Below, in pieces: positions 36,728-59,950 of a stretch of 64,000 nucleotides of DNA. A model generated the notes under the pieces. It was not told the origin of the DNA. It saw only the letters and a program-made list of their open reading frames with translations, and ran no database searches. The stretch lies in NCBI GenBank assembly GCA_016906335.1, contig JADEYG010000006.1, forward strand, positions 1-64,000, in the 5' to 3' direction. The position numbers and the translations under genes were made by a program. Origin of the DNA: Novakomyces olei (Eukaryota > Ascomycota > Novakomycetes > Novakomycetales > Novakomycetaceae). Every line of letters begins with the position of its first letter. Within the stretch, counting starts at the first letter, position 1.

Positions 36728-37473
36728 TTAATTATATAATATTAATAATAAATATTATATAATTTAATATAAGTTAATTTAATTTAAGTTAAGTTAGGTT
36801 AATTTAGGTTTAGTTTAAGGTAAATTATAAAGACTATAATATATATTAAAATATAATATATATATAAAAAGTCTATTAAATTAATCATATTTTATTCACT
36901 TATAATATACTTATTGATTATCTATCTACTTTTATAACATTATATATTTTATTTATATCTAAATATAAGTAAATAATAATAATAATTATTATAATTATAA
37001 TAATAATTATAATATATATATATTATAATATACTTTTATAATATATCTTCATATACTTTTACAATATATGATGATAAGATAGTATAAGTTATATTTATAA
37101 TTATTGATAGTATAAGTTATATTTATAATTATTAATAATAAAAATAATATTTTTATTTTTATAATAAAAAATACATATACATATACATATACATATTAGT
37201 AGTTATTTTATATAATAATTATAATAATATTTTATAAATAAATAATATAAGTATAGGTATATAATAATAAGTATATAAGAATAATTAGATTAATATAATC
37301 AATTATAGGATTATAATATTAAATAATAATTAATTAAGGAAGTGTGTACTTTAACAATTAATAATATTAATTATATATTTATATATATATTTATATTTAT
37401 ATATATATATAATATAATAGATAATATATCAGATAATTAAATAATAGTTAATTTAAATATAATAAATAAATAA
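36728..37473. other. tRNA-Pro to cox3 spacer
   Basis: Contains taagtt repeats (36770-36830), a duplicated agtataagttatatttataattatt (37081-37130), an ATATAAGTA match at 37246 and a GC-bearing patch ggaagtgtgtactttaac near 37338, about 140 nt before the cox3 start and probably in its leader. Confidence 0.55.
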
Positions 37474-38304
37474 ATGACAATAATAAATAGAGAATATTTA
37501 AATGTATTAAAACAAAGATATCAGAAATATCCATTTCATATAGTATATCCAAGTCCTTGGCCATTTTCATTAAGTATGTCATTATTATATATGGCAATAA
37601 GTGGAGTATTATTTATGCATGATTTCAATGGAGGTATAATTTATTTAATAATAAATACGATATTATTATGTTTATCATTTTTCTTTTGGTTTAGAGATGT
37701 AAATATAGAGTCAGATTTTTTAGGGGATCATACATTTAGTGTACAAAAAGGTATAACAATGGGAACAGCATTATTTATAACTACTGAAGCTTTATTTTTC
37801 TTTGGAATATTTTGGGCTTATTTTCATAGTAGTTTAAGTCCAACAATAGAAATTGGTGCATCATGGCCACCAACAAATATAGAACCTATAAATGCTGCAG
37901 AATTACCATTATTAAATACAATAATATTATTAAGTTCTGGTGCATATGTTACATATTCACATCATAGTTTAATATTAGGTAATAGAATTGCAGCTATAAA
38001 TGGGTTAATTATTACTTTAATTTTAGCAGTAACTTTTACTATATGTCAATATATTGAATATACTAATGCTTCTTTTACTATTAGTGATTCAGTTTTTGGT
38101 AGTTGTTTCTATTTAGCTACTGGATTCCATTCTGCTCATGTTATTGTTGGTACAGTTTTCTTATTAGTTGGTTACTTTAGATTATTACATTATAAATTAA
38201 CAGATAATCATCATATTGGTTATGAATCAGCTATATTATATTGGCATTTCGTTGATGTTGTATGGTTATTTGTTTTAATTAGTATTTATTTCTGGGGTAG
38301 TTAA
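37474..38304 (+). CDS. cox3: Cytochrome c oxidase subunit 3
   Basis: Membrane subunit of complex IV with seven helices. 276 residues, slightly longer than yeast Cox3 (269). Conserved blocks are YPFHIVYPSPWPFSLS, WFRDVNIESDFLGDHT, the acidic T-E-A-L-F-F-F-G-I-F-W-A-Y-F-H helix, FHSAHVIVGTVFL and the C-terminal AILYWHFVDVVWLFVLISIYFWGS. All Trp codons are TGG here. Leader aaataaataaATG. Early codons A-ending, late codons T/C-ending. The short ORF at 38433 follows 128 nt downstream. Confidence 0.98.
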   Translation: MTIINREYLNVLKQRYQKYPFHIVYPSPWPFSLSMSLLYMAISGVLFMHDFNGGIIYLIINTILLCLSFFFWFRDVNIESDFLGDHTFSVQKGITMGTALFITTEALFFFGIFWAYFHSSLSPTIEIGASWPPTNIEPINAAELPLLNTIILLSSGAYVTYSHHSLILGNRIAAINGLIITLILAVTFTICQYIEYTNASFTISDSVFGSCFYLATGFHSAHVIVGTVFLLVGYFRLLHYKLTDNHHIGYESAILYWHFVDVVWLFVLISIYFWGS

Positions 38305-38432
38305 ATTTATTAATTATAAATTAATAAAAAAATAAAAAAAAAATAACACTAAATTATTAAACTTATTTTAATTTTTATAATCTCTATTAATTTAATTATA
38401 ATATAAATATAAATATAAATATAAAAATAATA

Positions 38433-38507
38433 ATGGGATTACTAAGATGAGAATTTATATTCTGTTTCTCTACTGGTTTATATATTGGTTATTTATGGTT
38501 CTGGTAA
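38433..38507 (+). CDS. 24-codon ORF for an aromatic membrane peptide, unassigned
   Basis: ATG GGA TTA CTA AGA then a TGA read as Trp; the peptide begins MGLLRWEF and ends GYLWFW before TAA. The middle IFCFSTGLYIG gives one short hydrophobic span; 10 of 24 residues are aromatic. By hand count 21 of 75 bases are G or C, like the conserved genes and unlike the nearly G/C-free DNA on both sides. Its codons run from A-ending to T/C-ending (ttc, tgt, ttc, tct, act, ggt), the trend of the established genes. The leader aaaaataataATG matches other starts. Likely co-transcribed with cox3. I recognise no family; a tiny respiratory-complex subunit is conceivable but unproved. Confidence 0.6.
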
Positions 38508-38748
38508 TAATATATAAATATATATATTAATAATAATAATAATAATATATATATATATTTATTATATAAGTAAATAAATATAAACTAATCTAATATATAA
38601 TACTTTGTTTTATTATAGAATAAGATATAAAATAAATAAAATATATATTTATCTACTTTAACTTAAGATTATTGTAGTTAATTATATAGGTATTATAAAT
38701 AATATATAATAATAATAATAATAATATATATATATATAATAATACCGA

Positions 38749-38824
38749 ATGGATTTTAGACGAATAGGTAAAGTCATTGAAATTTGAGTTCAATATCTGC
38801 AAGTTCAAGTCTTGCAAATCCATA
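38749..38824 (+). tRNA. trnQ: tRNA-Gln (UUG)
   Basis: Acceptor atggatt/aatccat perfect, anticodon stem ttgaa/ttcaa with loop atttgag, T stem gcaagttcaagtcttgc. Confidence 0.93.
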
Positions 38825-40021
38825 ATTAAATAAAATATATAAAATAAAAATAGTTTGGATAAACGTTAACAGTATTTATAAAAAATTTAAAATATAAATT
38901 TTTGCACCTAAACATCATATAATATTTATAAATCTTATTTATTAAATAGTATATATAAAATATTAAGTATTAAATGTAATAAATAGATTATATATATATT
39001 TTATACAATCATTAACTACTATCAAATATCATATAATATTTATAAATCTTATTTATTAGATTTGAGATATTAAATATCATAATATATTAAATACTAAATA
39101 TTAAGATAGTATATATTAAATATTATATATATAAATATAAATACAAAATAAATAAATTATATATATATTATTTATATAATCATTAACTACTATCAAAAGC
39201 ATTATATATTTATAAATCTTATTTATTAGTTATTAAATATTAAGTATTAAATGTAATAAATATATATAAATATATATAAATACAAGATAAATAGATTATA
39301 TATATATTATTTATACAATCATTAACTACTATCAAAAGCATTATATATTTATAAATCTTATTTTAAAGATATTAAATATTAGATTAAAGATATTAAATAT
39401 TAGATTAAAGATTAAGATAGTAGATATAAAGTATTTAATATTAAATACTAAATATTATATATTATAGATATTTAATATAAAATATTAGATATTATATATA
39501 ATCATTAACTACTATAAAACATCTCAGCTTATATTTATAAATCTTATTTTAAAGATATTAAATATTAAATGTTATATTAAAGATATTAAGATTTGAGATA
39601 TTATATATAAAAATAATATTAAATATAAAATACAAAATATTGTAATATTGTAATATTGTAATATATATATATAAAGTTATTATATACATATTATTTATAC
39701 AATCATTAACTACTATAAAACATCATATAATATTTATAAATCTTATAACTAAGCTAAGATATATTATATAATATTTTATTATATTTAATAATAATATAAT
39801 AATGATATAATAATATAATATCTAATATCTTATATATATAAAATTATATATAATAATATTTGGATATTATTGTTAATAAGTAAATATTATTTTATAATTT
39901 ATATATTATTATATCAAATATTTTAATATAGTTATTATAAAATAATAACTATTTATTACTTATATATATATAAAATATATAAATAAATTATATATAAAAT
40001 ATTATTTATATAAACATTAAC

Positions 40022-40127
40022 AGTATTTCTAATTTCTAATTTCTAATTTCTAATTTCTAATTTCTAATTTCTAATTTCTAATTTCTAATTTCTAGTGCAA
40101 AAATTTAAAATATAAATTTTTTTCACC
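40022..40127 (+). repeat. ctaattt microsatellite running into a hairpin copy
   Basis: Ten units of ctaattt (40026-40093) lie between the left landmark attaacagtattt and the hairpin agtgcaaaaattta...aatttttttcacc (40094-40127). Confidence 0.8.
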
Positions 40128-42160
40128 TAAATATCATATAATATTTATAAATATTATTTATTGAAAAATATTAATATAATATATTATATTATATCTTATA
40201 TTTATATATTATATACATTATAATTAATAACAATATTATATTATATAGTTTATCATAAAATATAATTAATTTATATATATTATATTCTCTAAGTATAATA
40301 AATATATAATTATATTAAATATATATATTAGAATAAAAATAATATCTATAAATAATTATAATTATAATTATAGTTATAGTTATTTTATAATTATTAAATA
40401 TTAGTTTGATATAACCCTTTGGAATATATATATATATATATATAAATATTAAGTTAATAATTTATATTTAAGATATTATTATCATAAACATTAACAGTAT
40501 TTCTAGTGCAAAAAATTTAAATTTTAAATTTTTATTGCACCTAAACATCAGTTTATATTCTTATTAATATTAATCTAATCAATTTGATATTAAATATTTA
40601 TTAATATTAATATAATCACTATTTTAATATATTATATTTTATATTCTATATTTAAATATATTAAATATTATATATATTGTTAAATATATTTAAATTTTAG
40701 TTAATATTTTATACATTTAATAATATTTTATAAATTTAATAATATTTTATACATTTAATAATATTTTATACATTTAATAATATATATTTAAATATATTGT
40801 TATATATATTATAATAATATTAAATATTAAATATCTAATGTTTTATATATAAATATATATATAAATATATAATAAATAGATTGATTATATATAGTTTTAG
40901 TTTATATAAATATTAACTGTATTCAATAGCATACAATATTTATTTATACTATAACTAGGATATTATATATTATATACTATAATATTATATCTTATATAAC
41001 TATAATATAATTTATTTATTTATTATATATAATATTGTAATATATTTATTTATTATATATAATATTGTAATATATTTATAAGATTTATAATAACTATTTA
41101 TTATTTATAGTTATTAAATATAAAATATTGTTGTTAATATATAAATATAAATATAAATATAAATATAGATATAAAATTAATAATTTATATATAAATAGTT
41201 TATAAATATTAACTGTATTGATGGTGCAAAAAAATTTATATTTTAAATTTTTTGCTCCTTAAAAGCATTAAATATTTATTTATATTATCTATTAAAAGCA
41301 TTAAATATTTATTTATATTATATTATATTATATTATATATTTTATCATATATAATTTATTTAATATGTTATTTATTTTATTTTATTTTATTTTATTTTAT
41401 TTTATTTTATCATATATAATTAATTTAATATATTATATCTTACATTTTTATATATATATTTATATAATATATTATATATAACATGTATATATATATATAT
41501 ATATATTATAGTTAATAACAATATTATATTCTATTATATAATTTTATATAAAGTTTATTTTATTATAATATATTTTATTAAAAATAAATTGTATAATAAA
41601 TATATAATTATATCAAATATATATTCTAATAATATCTATAAATAATTATATTTATATATAGTGTTTATATAAGTATTAACTGTATTATATATAAAATAAA
41701 TATATTATATATATATAGTTTGTATAATCATTAACTACTTATTACTTAACAGTTAATATTTATAAATATTATTTATTAAATTTGAGATATAAAATATAAA
41801 ATATTAAACATAAAATATTAAATGTTTTATATAATATATATATATATATATAAAGTTATTATATATATAAAGTTATTATATACATATTATTTATATAATC
41901 ATTAACTGTTCTGTTATCATGAAAAATTTAAATTTTAAATTTTTTGCTCCTTAAAAGCATTAAATATTTATATTTATATTATCTATTAAAAGCATATTTT
42001 ATATTTATTAATATTTAAAATATATATCTAAATTAAATATCATTAAATATTATTTTATATTTTATAAATAATAAATATATTATATATATTATTAATAAGC
42101 TAAATATATAATATAAGTATAAGTTATATAAGTTGTATATATTATTTATATAATCATTAA

Positions 42161-42190
42161 CTGTATTCCCATCAGCAAATATTCTTAATA
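42161..42190 (+). repeat. Empty hairpin site
   Basis: cattaactgtattccc joins directly to atcagcaaatattcttaata at 42170/42171. A second empty site with the same junction (ttccc/atcagc) is at 44297/44298. Confidence 0.85.
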
Positions 42191-42906
42191 ACATCATATA
42201 ATATTCTTAATAATATTTATAAATATATATTTAATATTAAATATTTTACATAATATATTATATATATAATATAATATATATAAGATATTATAATTTTATA
42301 TAGATATATATAAGTATTAACTTTTATTAATTATTAAATATTAAATATTAACTTTTAAGCAAATCTTTGATATTTTATTTTACAAACTTTTATAAAAGTT
42401 TATTAAATAATATAAAATATGTATATATAAATTATATAAGTTGTATATATTATTTATATATATATTAACTGTATTCCTGGTGAAAAAAATTTAAATATTA
42501 AATTTTGCACCTAAACATCAGTTATATTTATATTTATATTTATATTTATATTTATATTTATATTTATATTTATATTTATATTTATATTATCTATAAAAGA
42601 TATTAAATATATTGCAACAATATTATTAAATATTTTTACTAAATATATTAAATATGATATTATATTAAGTATATTATATTATATATAATAAATATAATAT
42701 ATTTATAAGATTTATAATATTTATAATATTTATTTGAAAATAATCTTTATAAATTTTTACAAACTTTTATAAATATTGTTGTTAATATCTTTAATATAAA
42801 TATAAAGTTATTATATATTATAGATATAAATATAAAGTTATTATATATTATAGATATAAATATAAAGTTATTATATATTATAGATATAAACATTAACTGT
42901 ATTCCC

Positions 42907-42944
42907 GGTGCAAAAAATTTAAATATTAAATTTTGCACCTAAAC
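42907..42944 (+). repeat. Filled hairpin site matching the empty one at 42170
   Basis: The same flanks, cattaactgtattccc and atcagcaaatattcttaata, enclose 38 nt: ggtgcaaaaaattt, aaatatt centre, aaattttgcacc, then taaac. Presence/absence is exact to the base. Confidence 0.88.
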
Positions 42945-43295
42945 ATCAGCAAATATTCTTAATATTATAGTATATATATTATAGTATAAGATAGTATATA
43001 TTTTACATAATATTTGTATTTAGTAGATATTATTAAATATATTGTACATAATATAATATTAATATTAATATTAATATTAATGTTAATATATATTCTAATA
43101 TATTATATTATATTATATTATATTATTTAATAGATATCATATTAAGTATAATTATAACTATAATAATAATTATAAATATAACATAACTTATTTATTTATT
43201 TATATATTTATAAAGTATAAAATAATTAATACTAAATATTATATATATTATTTATAATTTATTAAAAATATATTATAAACATTAACTGTATTCCT

Positions 43296-43782
43296 GGTGC
43301 AAAAAAATTTATATTAAAATTTTTGCACTAGAACATCATCAAATATTTATAAATCTTATTTATTAGTTAATTTATTATATTATATATTATAAAATATTAT
43401 ATTATGTTAAGTATAAATATGTATTAATATTATTATATTAAGTATAAATATGTATTAATATTATTATATTAAGTTTAGATATGTATTAATATTATTATAT
43501 TAAGTATAGATATGTATAATATTATATATATAACAATAATAAAATATATTTATTATATATAATATTTAATATTTATTTATTAATTAAATAATATATAATA
43601 TATTCAATATAATTTATAAATTATATATATATATATATAATTAAATCTTTTATATTATTTAATAAACTTTTATAAAGTTTTATAATAAATAATATTTATA
43701 ATATTTTTATATTAAATATACTATAAACATAATCATTAACTGTATTCCTGGTGCAAAAAATTTTATATTTTAAATTTTGCAC
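43296..43782 (+). repeat. Two further filled copies (43296-43328, 43750-43782)
   Basis: Both have left flank attaactgtattcct and right flank agaacatc. Each has 33-nt arms ggtgcaaaaaa...ttttgcac with a T-rich centre. Confidence 0.85.
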
Positions 43783-44120
43783 TAGAACATCTGTTTATAT
43801 TCTTAATATTATAGTATATATATATTCTTAATATTTTAGTATATATATTATAAGATTGTATATATTGTACATAATATATTTATTTAGTAAATATTATTAA
43901 ATATATTGTACATAATATTAATATTATGCATATTGTAAAATATTATATTATGTAATAGAGATATCATATTAAGTATTTATATGTATAATATTATTTTATA
44001 TTATATTATATTAAATAATTATAATAATTATAATATAATTTATTTATTTATATATTTATAAAGTTACTATTAATAATAAATATATATATATATATCAAAT
44101 TAATAATTTAAATTATATTA

Positions 44121-44208
44121 TTAAATTTATTATATTATATTATATTATATTATATTATATTATATTATATTATATTATATTATATTATATTATATTATAT
44201 TATATTAT
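44121..44208 (+). repeat. TATAT-type 5-bp microsatellite
   Basis: About seventeen units of tatat(ta) in the hairpin array region. Confidence 0.8.
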
Positions 44209-45344
44209 TGTAAAGTTTTATTTTTATAATAAATATTATTTATATTGTTTATAATTTATGTGTATATAATATAAATATAAATGTTAACTGTATTCCCATC
44301 AGCCTATATTTATTAATACTATCTATAATATATATATTATTATAAGATAGTTTGATATATTTTTAATAATATATTTATGTTTGATATATTATATCAAAGT
44401 ATATATTATATCAAAGTATATTTAATATTAAATAAGATATTATATTAAGTATTGATATGTATAAATAATATTATATTATATAAAATAATTATAATAATAA
44501 GAATATAATTATTTAATAATATTAAATACTGATTATAAAGTATAAAATAATATAATATAATTAAATTATTTAGATAGATTATTATAAGTTTTTATAATAA
44601 ATATTATATATAGTTTATGTATAAAATATGAATATAAATATTATATATAGTTTATGTATAAAATATGAATATAAATGTTAACTGTATTCCTATTATATAT
44701 AGTTTATGTATATTAATATGAATATAAATGTATATAATATGAATATAAATGTATAAAATATGAATATAAATATTAACTGTATTCCTGTTGAAAAAAATTT
44801 AGATATAAAATTTTTGCACCTAAACCTCAGTTTATATTCTTAATATTATATCTTATATTATAATTTATAAACCTATCAAATATTATTTATTTATCAATAA
44901 TTTTATTTAATTATTTTTAAATATATATATATGGATAGATATACATACATAAATTATTAAATATTATATATAGATTAATATTAAGATATAAAACTATTAA
45001 AAATATTTTATTAAGTATATTATGATATATAGAATAAGATAATATTTATACAAAATATATTTATATTAGATATTAATATTATTAATTGTTAATTATATAT
45101 ATATATATATTTATAAAATATTTGATATATAGTATAGTAATAATGTACATTTATAAATAATAATAATATAAATATAATTTATTATTATTTAATATATATA
45201 TATAATATAATACTAATATTATATAATATAAATTATATATAATATAATATAATATAATATAATATAAATTATATATAATATAATATAATATAAATTATAT
45301 ATATATATAATAATAAAATAGTTTACAAGAACATATAATATATA

Positions 45345-47110
45345 TGTAAATAAATTTGAGAGTTTAATTCTGGCTCAGTTTGAATACTATCTATATAAAT
45401 TAACACATGCTAATCAAATGATATATATTAAATATATTATAAATTAATATATAAATAATATATTCATGGTGTAAAGGTGAGTATAATAGATATAGTTACC
45501 TATTAGTTATAAATAATTTATTAATATATTATTAATTTAATTAATTAATAAAAAATGTATAATAATAATATATATAATATATATATTATCTAAAGATATA
45601 AATAATAAATAAAAAACCTTTGATATTAGTTATATTTATTATAAATATGTAAAATATTAATATAATTATAATAAATTATTATTATTTAAATAATAAATAA
45701 TAAAATAATAATATATATAAATAGTATCTAATATAAGGAATATAAAATTATATTGCTAATAGATATAATCTATAATGAAGAATTAGTTTTAGTGGTAAAA
45801 TCTCTAATAAGATGTAAGGATTCATAATCATTATTGAAAGATATAATGATCACAATAATTATTAATAAGGTTATAGGATAATTAATATTATAAATAATAA
45901 TATTAAATCTTCAGCAGTGATGAATATTAGTCAATGTATGAAAATATGAACTAGTAATATAGAAGATATATATTAACTTAATATATCGATAATATAAAAA
46001 TAATAATGATATAATTATATTATAATAAATATTGAATAAATATAGTGCCAGCATTCGCGGTGAGACTATAAATATTAGTATTAAACGGTTTTAATAGGTC
46101 TAAAAAAATATAAGGTTGTTATAATTATAAAATAATAAAATATTATATTATATTATATTATAAACTAGAATTTAAAATAATTTTTATATATGAATTCTTT
46201 GTGTAAGGTTAAAATCTTTTGATTCAAAGAGGACAGCTATTAGGCGAAAGCATAAAAATATTAAAAATTGACACTAAATATTGAAGGTTTAAGTAGTGAA
46301 CAGGATTAGAGACCCTTAGTAATTTAAACTGTAAACTATGTATGCTATATATAATTATTATTTAATTAAATTTATTATATATAAATGAAGATGTAAGCAT
46401 ACTACCTGATTAGTAAATACGCAAGTACGAAAATCAAAGAATTAGGCGGCCGAATATAGAATAAGTGGATTGTACTATTTAATTAGATAATACGCAAATA
46501 ACCTTACCAAATTTTGCATATTATATATTATTTAATTTAGTTTTATTATTTTATATATATATATATTATTTATATAATATATAAATTATAAGATATATAA
46601 TACAGGTTTTGCATGGTTGTTTTTCAGAGCATGTTTTGAAATTTTGGTTAAATCCTTTAATGCTCGTAAGTCTTTGAGTTATTTTAATAAAATAATAAAA
46701 ATCATAAAAATTTTAATTATATTAATAAATAATTGTTAACTTAAATAATAAGTGATAAACAAAGAGTAAAACAAATCAATATGAACTATATAATTTGGGC
46801 TATAGGTACAATACAATAATTAATACAAATTTATATATATTAATATAATATAATAATTAATAAATAAAATTAATTTTAGTTTGGATTATTATTTGTAACT
46901 CAATAATATGAAAATGGAATTTATAGTAATCGTTAATCAGTATGAAACGGTGAATTCATAGAATTCGGTGCACTAATTATCCATCAAGTAATTATAATAA
47001 TATCACTATAAAAAAACTATAATATTAGTATTAATAGTAGATTTATGATAAGTATTAAGTTGTAGTAAAGTTGCCTTATATGAATATGAGGCAGATAGAT
47101 GATTTCGATA
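45345..47110 (+). rRNA. rns: Small-subunit (15S-type) mitochondrial rRNA
   Basis: Scaffold of the small mitoribosomal subunit. Begins at tttgagagtttaattctggctcag, the 16S 5' signature. Further conserved blocks in order: ttaacacatgctaatc (45397), the 530 loop gtgccagcattcgcggt (46045), the 690-790 block ggattagagacccttagta (46304), the 900 region gtacgaaaatcaaagaatt (46425) with cttaccaa (46502), gcatggttgtttttcag (46610) and the decoding-site region near 47030-47100 (aagttgtagtaaagttgcc). No intron seen. About 1.77 kb, enlarged relative to 16S by A/T insertions in variable helices. Ends are approximate, particularly the 3' end. No anti-Shine-Dalgarno sequence is visible. Confidence 0.94.
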
Positions 47111-48428
47111 ATTTAATTTAAATACAGTTAACTCCCTATATAATATAATATAATAATAATAATATATTTAATATTTTAATTATATATATATCTTATATTA
47201 TTATTATATACTTTTATATATAATATATTATATTATTTTATTTTAAATAATACCTATTTAAATATATATATATATATATAAATATAATATATATAAATGT
47301 AAAGTAAATTAAGTAATATATATATTTAATAATATATTTAATAATAAACATTAATTTTATTTGAGATATATATAAATATAAACATAAATATAAATTTTAT
47401 ATATAAATATAAATATATGTTTTTATAATTTTATATATAAATATAAATATATGTTTTTATAATTTTATAAATAATACAATATTTAATTATATTATTAAAT
47501 ATATAATAAATGTAAAGCAAGTATATATATTAAATAATATAATAATTTTATTATCTTTATAGATAATTTAAATATAATAAATATTATTTACAATTAATAC
47601 ATATCATATATTTGATCTAATTTAATTAAAATATATGATATACATATAAATATAAATATATATAATATATATAATCATACATCATCATATATATATAATC
47701 ATATATCATATATATAATAATATATATTTTAAATTAAAATATTAAATATAATTGGTAGATGTTATTATTATTATTATTAATTATTTAATATAATAAATGA
47801 TTAAAAAGTATAATAAATAATATTAAAATATAAAATTTATATATTTTATTATATTTAAGGAATTAAATCTTATAATAAATGTTATTAACTAAATTAAGAT
47901 TAGCTAATTTTTATATTATATTTATTATATTATATTAGTAGATATTATATTATATTATTAAATATTATATTTATAAAAATAATATTATATTTATAAAAAT
48001 AATATTTATTTGAACCTCATCTATAGATCTAATAATATTTAATAATATTTATATACAAAGTTAGTATATATTTATATTTATATTTATATTTAATATATAT
48101 ATATTGATACAATAAATAAAATAAGTATATTGATATAATAAATAAAATAATTATATTAAATTTATACTATGATTATTTATTATAATAATTATAATTATTG
48201 TATGTTTTTATAATTATTATAGTTATTAATTATTATAATAGTTACATTAAATATATTTTTATTTAATTTAATTTAATAATATTTAATGTATTTATAATAT
48301 ATATTATAAATAAAGATATTTAATATTTAATTTAGATGTTTAATAATATAATATTTAATAGTAATATATATATATATATATAAATATAATTTATATAAAT
48401 TATTGTTAAAATAATGTAATAAGATTAT

Positions 48429-48466
48429 GGTGCAAAAAATTTAATATTAAATTTTTTGATTGCACC
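48429..48466 (+). repeat. GGTGC hairpin copy in the rns-cox1 spacer
   Basis: ggtgcaaaaaatttaatatt pairs with aaattttttgattgcacc, with a small bulge in the right arm. The flanks differ from the attaact landmarks. Confidence 0.8.
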
Positions 48467-49261
48467 TATTAAATTTATTTATAAAATAAATAAATTTTAT
48501 CATATTAAACATTATAATATAATTAGAAATTATAAAATATATACTAAATTATAAAATATATACTAAATTATAAAATATATATTAAATTATATACTTTACT
48601 TTAACAATTAATATTATTTAATAATATTTTATATATAATATAATATAATATAATATAATATAATATAATACAATGGTTTTATTGTTAATTAAATATAAAA
48701 ATATTTATATTAAAAGATATATATATATATATTATTTTATAATAATTTGATATTTCTATGTTTATATTAGTATAATAGATGATTATATATATTATACATA
48801 TAAATATTATTTAATATATTATTCAAAGGTATGCTTTTCTTTAATATGAAAGGTTATCTTATAAAAATAAAAATTTTTATTATTTTTTATAATAATTTAA
48901 TATCTATTATTTAAAATAATATTAAATAAATATATATTTTATATTATATTATATTATATTATATTTTATTTAAATTTATAAATTATTATTTATATAAAAT
49001 ATATAAATATTATATATATATAGATAATAATCATAATAATAAATAGTAGTAATTATATATTATTTATATAGATTATCTAATAAACTATAACATATTGTAA
49101 AATAAAATATAAATATAAATATATATTAAAATATAATTTAATTATTAGTTTTAATATAATAAATATATTTTATATATTAACTATATCAAATTATTATAAT
49201 AATATATAATTAATTATAGATATAGTTAATAATTAATAATTAATAATTAATAATTAATAAT

Positions 49262-49364
49262 TATCATAATAATCATAATAATCATAATAATCATAATAAT
49301 CATAATAATCATAATAATCATAATAATCATAATAATCATAATAATCATAATAATCATAATAATA
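49262..49364 (+). repeat. cataataat 9-bp tandem repeat, about eleven copies
   Basis: Perfect units upstream of cox1. They stand about 170 nt before the start codon. Confidence 0.9.
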
Positions 49365-49532
49365 TTTAGTATTAATTATTTAATATCTTTATTATATATA
49401 TATAAAGATATAATAATAATAATAATATTAATTATAATATATATATATATATATATTGATATAAAAAATATTATTATATATAATATATAAAATATATAAA
49501 TATAAAATATAAATATATTAATATAAAAATTA

Positions 49533-59045
<9,513 letters not shown>

Positions 59046-59950
59046 TTTATATATTATTATACATAATATACATATATAACTTTATATAATATAAATTAAT
59101 AAATTAAATAAAATAAAAGTTTTTAAAAATAATAAAAGTTTGTAAAAATAATAAAAGTTTGTAAAAATAATAAAAAAAATATTTTTTAATTTACTAATTA
59201 AAGTTTATATAAAAATTATTTAATAATGTTTTATTTTTATTAAAATATTAAAAATATATTAAATATTATATTTGATATTTGATATGTATATATAATAATA
59301 TATATAAAATATTTTAGTATTTTAACATAGGATAAAATTTAAACTTATTTTATATATTAATTTTAATATATTTAATTTGTTTTTATTTAAAATTTAATAA
59401 GCCATAATTAATATAAATAATATTTATATTAAATATTAAATATTATATTAAATATATTAGTTATTATATATTATTTATTAAATATTATTAATTTATATTA
59501 TACACTTTATTATTATTGTAAATATAGTAAAATAATAATAAGATTAAATATAATAATAAGATTAAATATAATAATAATAATAATAATAATTTGTTTTTAA
59601 AAGTAAAAGTAAAAGTAAAAGTAAAAGTAAAAGTAAAAGCTTTTAATAATAAATGATAATAAATATATTAAAATATATGAAAGTTTTTAAAATGTTTAAG
59701 TTTAATTTAATAATATTTTAATATTAATAATTTAATAATTTGATTGATTTTTTGTTTATAATTAATTGTTAAAATATAAAATATTTAATTGTTTTAAAAA
59801 TATAAATAGGATATTAAAAAGTATATATATATTAAAATATTTAATATAAAATAACTTTTTTTTATACTTATTAATCAATATTTTTTATATACATTTTATA
59901 AAATTTTATAAAAGTTTAATTTTAGTTTATAAAAATAAGATAAAAATAAA
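59046..59950. other. cox1-nad4 spacer
   Basis: Three copies of aataataaaagtttgtaaa (59117-59175), aagtaaa repeats (59602-59640) and aataagattaaat duplicates. The nad4 leader contains aaaagtttaattttagtttataaaaa. No gene. Confidence 0.55.

Larger units (their letters stand above)
38825..45344. repeat. 6.5-kb array of about twenty attaact-type units, about half with a GGTGC hairpin
   Basis: Units recur every 0.15-0.5 kb. Left landmark is aaacattaactgtattcc or aatcattaactact; right landmark is acatcag or aaagcatta followed by aatatttataaatcttattt. Hairpins sit between the landmarks at about 38878, 40094, 40505, 41223, 41920, 42479, 42907, 43296, 43750 and 44787. Hairpin-free units occur near 39010, 39170, 39315, 39490, 39705, 40905, 41735, 42160 and 44285. 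No gene found in the whole stretch. Confidence 0.8.
47111..49532. other. rns-cox1 spacer
   Basis: 2.4 kb. A duplicated aatataaatatatgttttta unit at 47380-47470, an ATAAT run at 48635-48670, a hairpin copy at 48429-48466 (ggtgcaaaaaatttaa, taaattttttgattgcacc, right arm carrying an extra tga/tt) and a small stem tgcttttctttaatatgaaaggt near 48833. No gene or tRNA found. Confidence 0.55.

Noticed and set aside
37246-37254. ATATAAGTA, the Saccharomyces mitochondrial promoter nonanucleotide
   Set aside because: The word also occurs by chance-like distribution near 877, 15246, 15503, 28613, 28697 and 42107, including inside rnl. Only the copy before cox3 is well placed, and no start-site data exist.
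49262-49364. Regular 9-bp repeats considered as a CRISPR array
   Set aside because: Units are contiguous with no spacers; they are a microsatellite in mtDNA.
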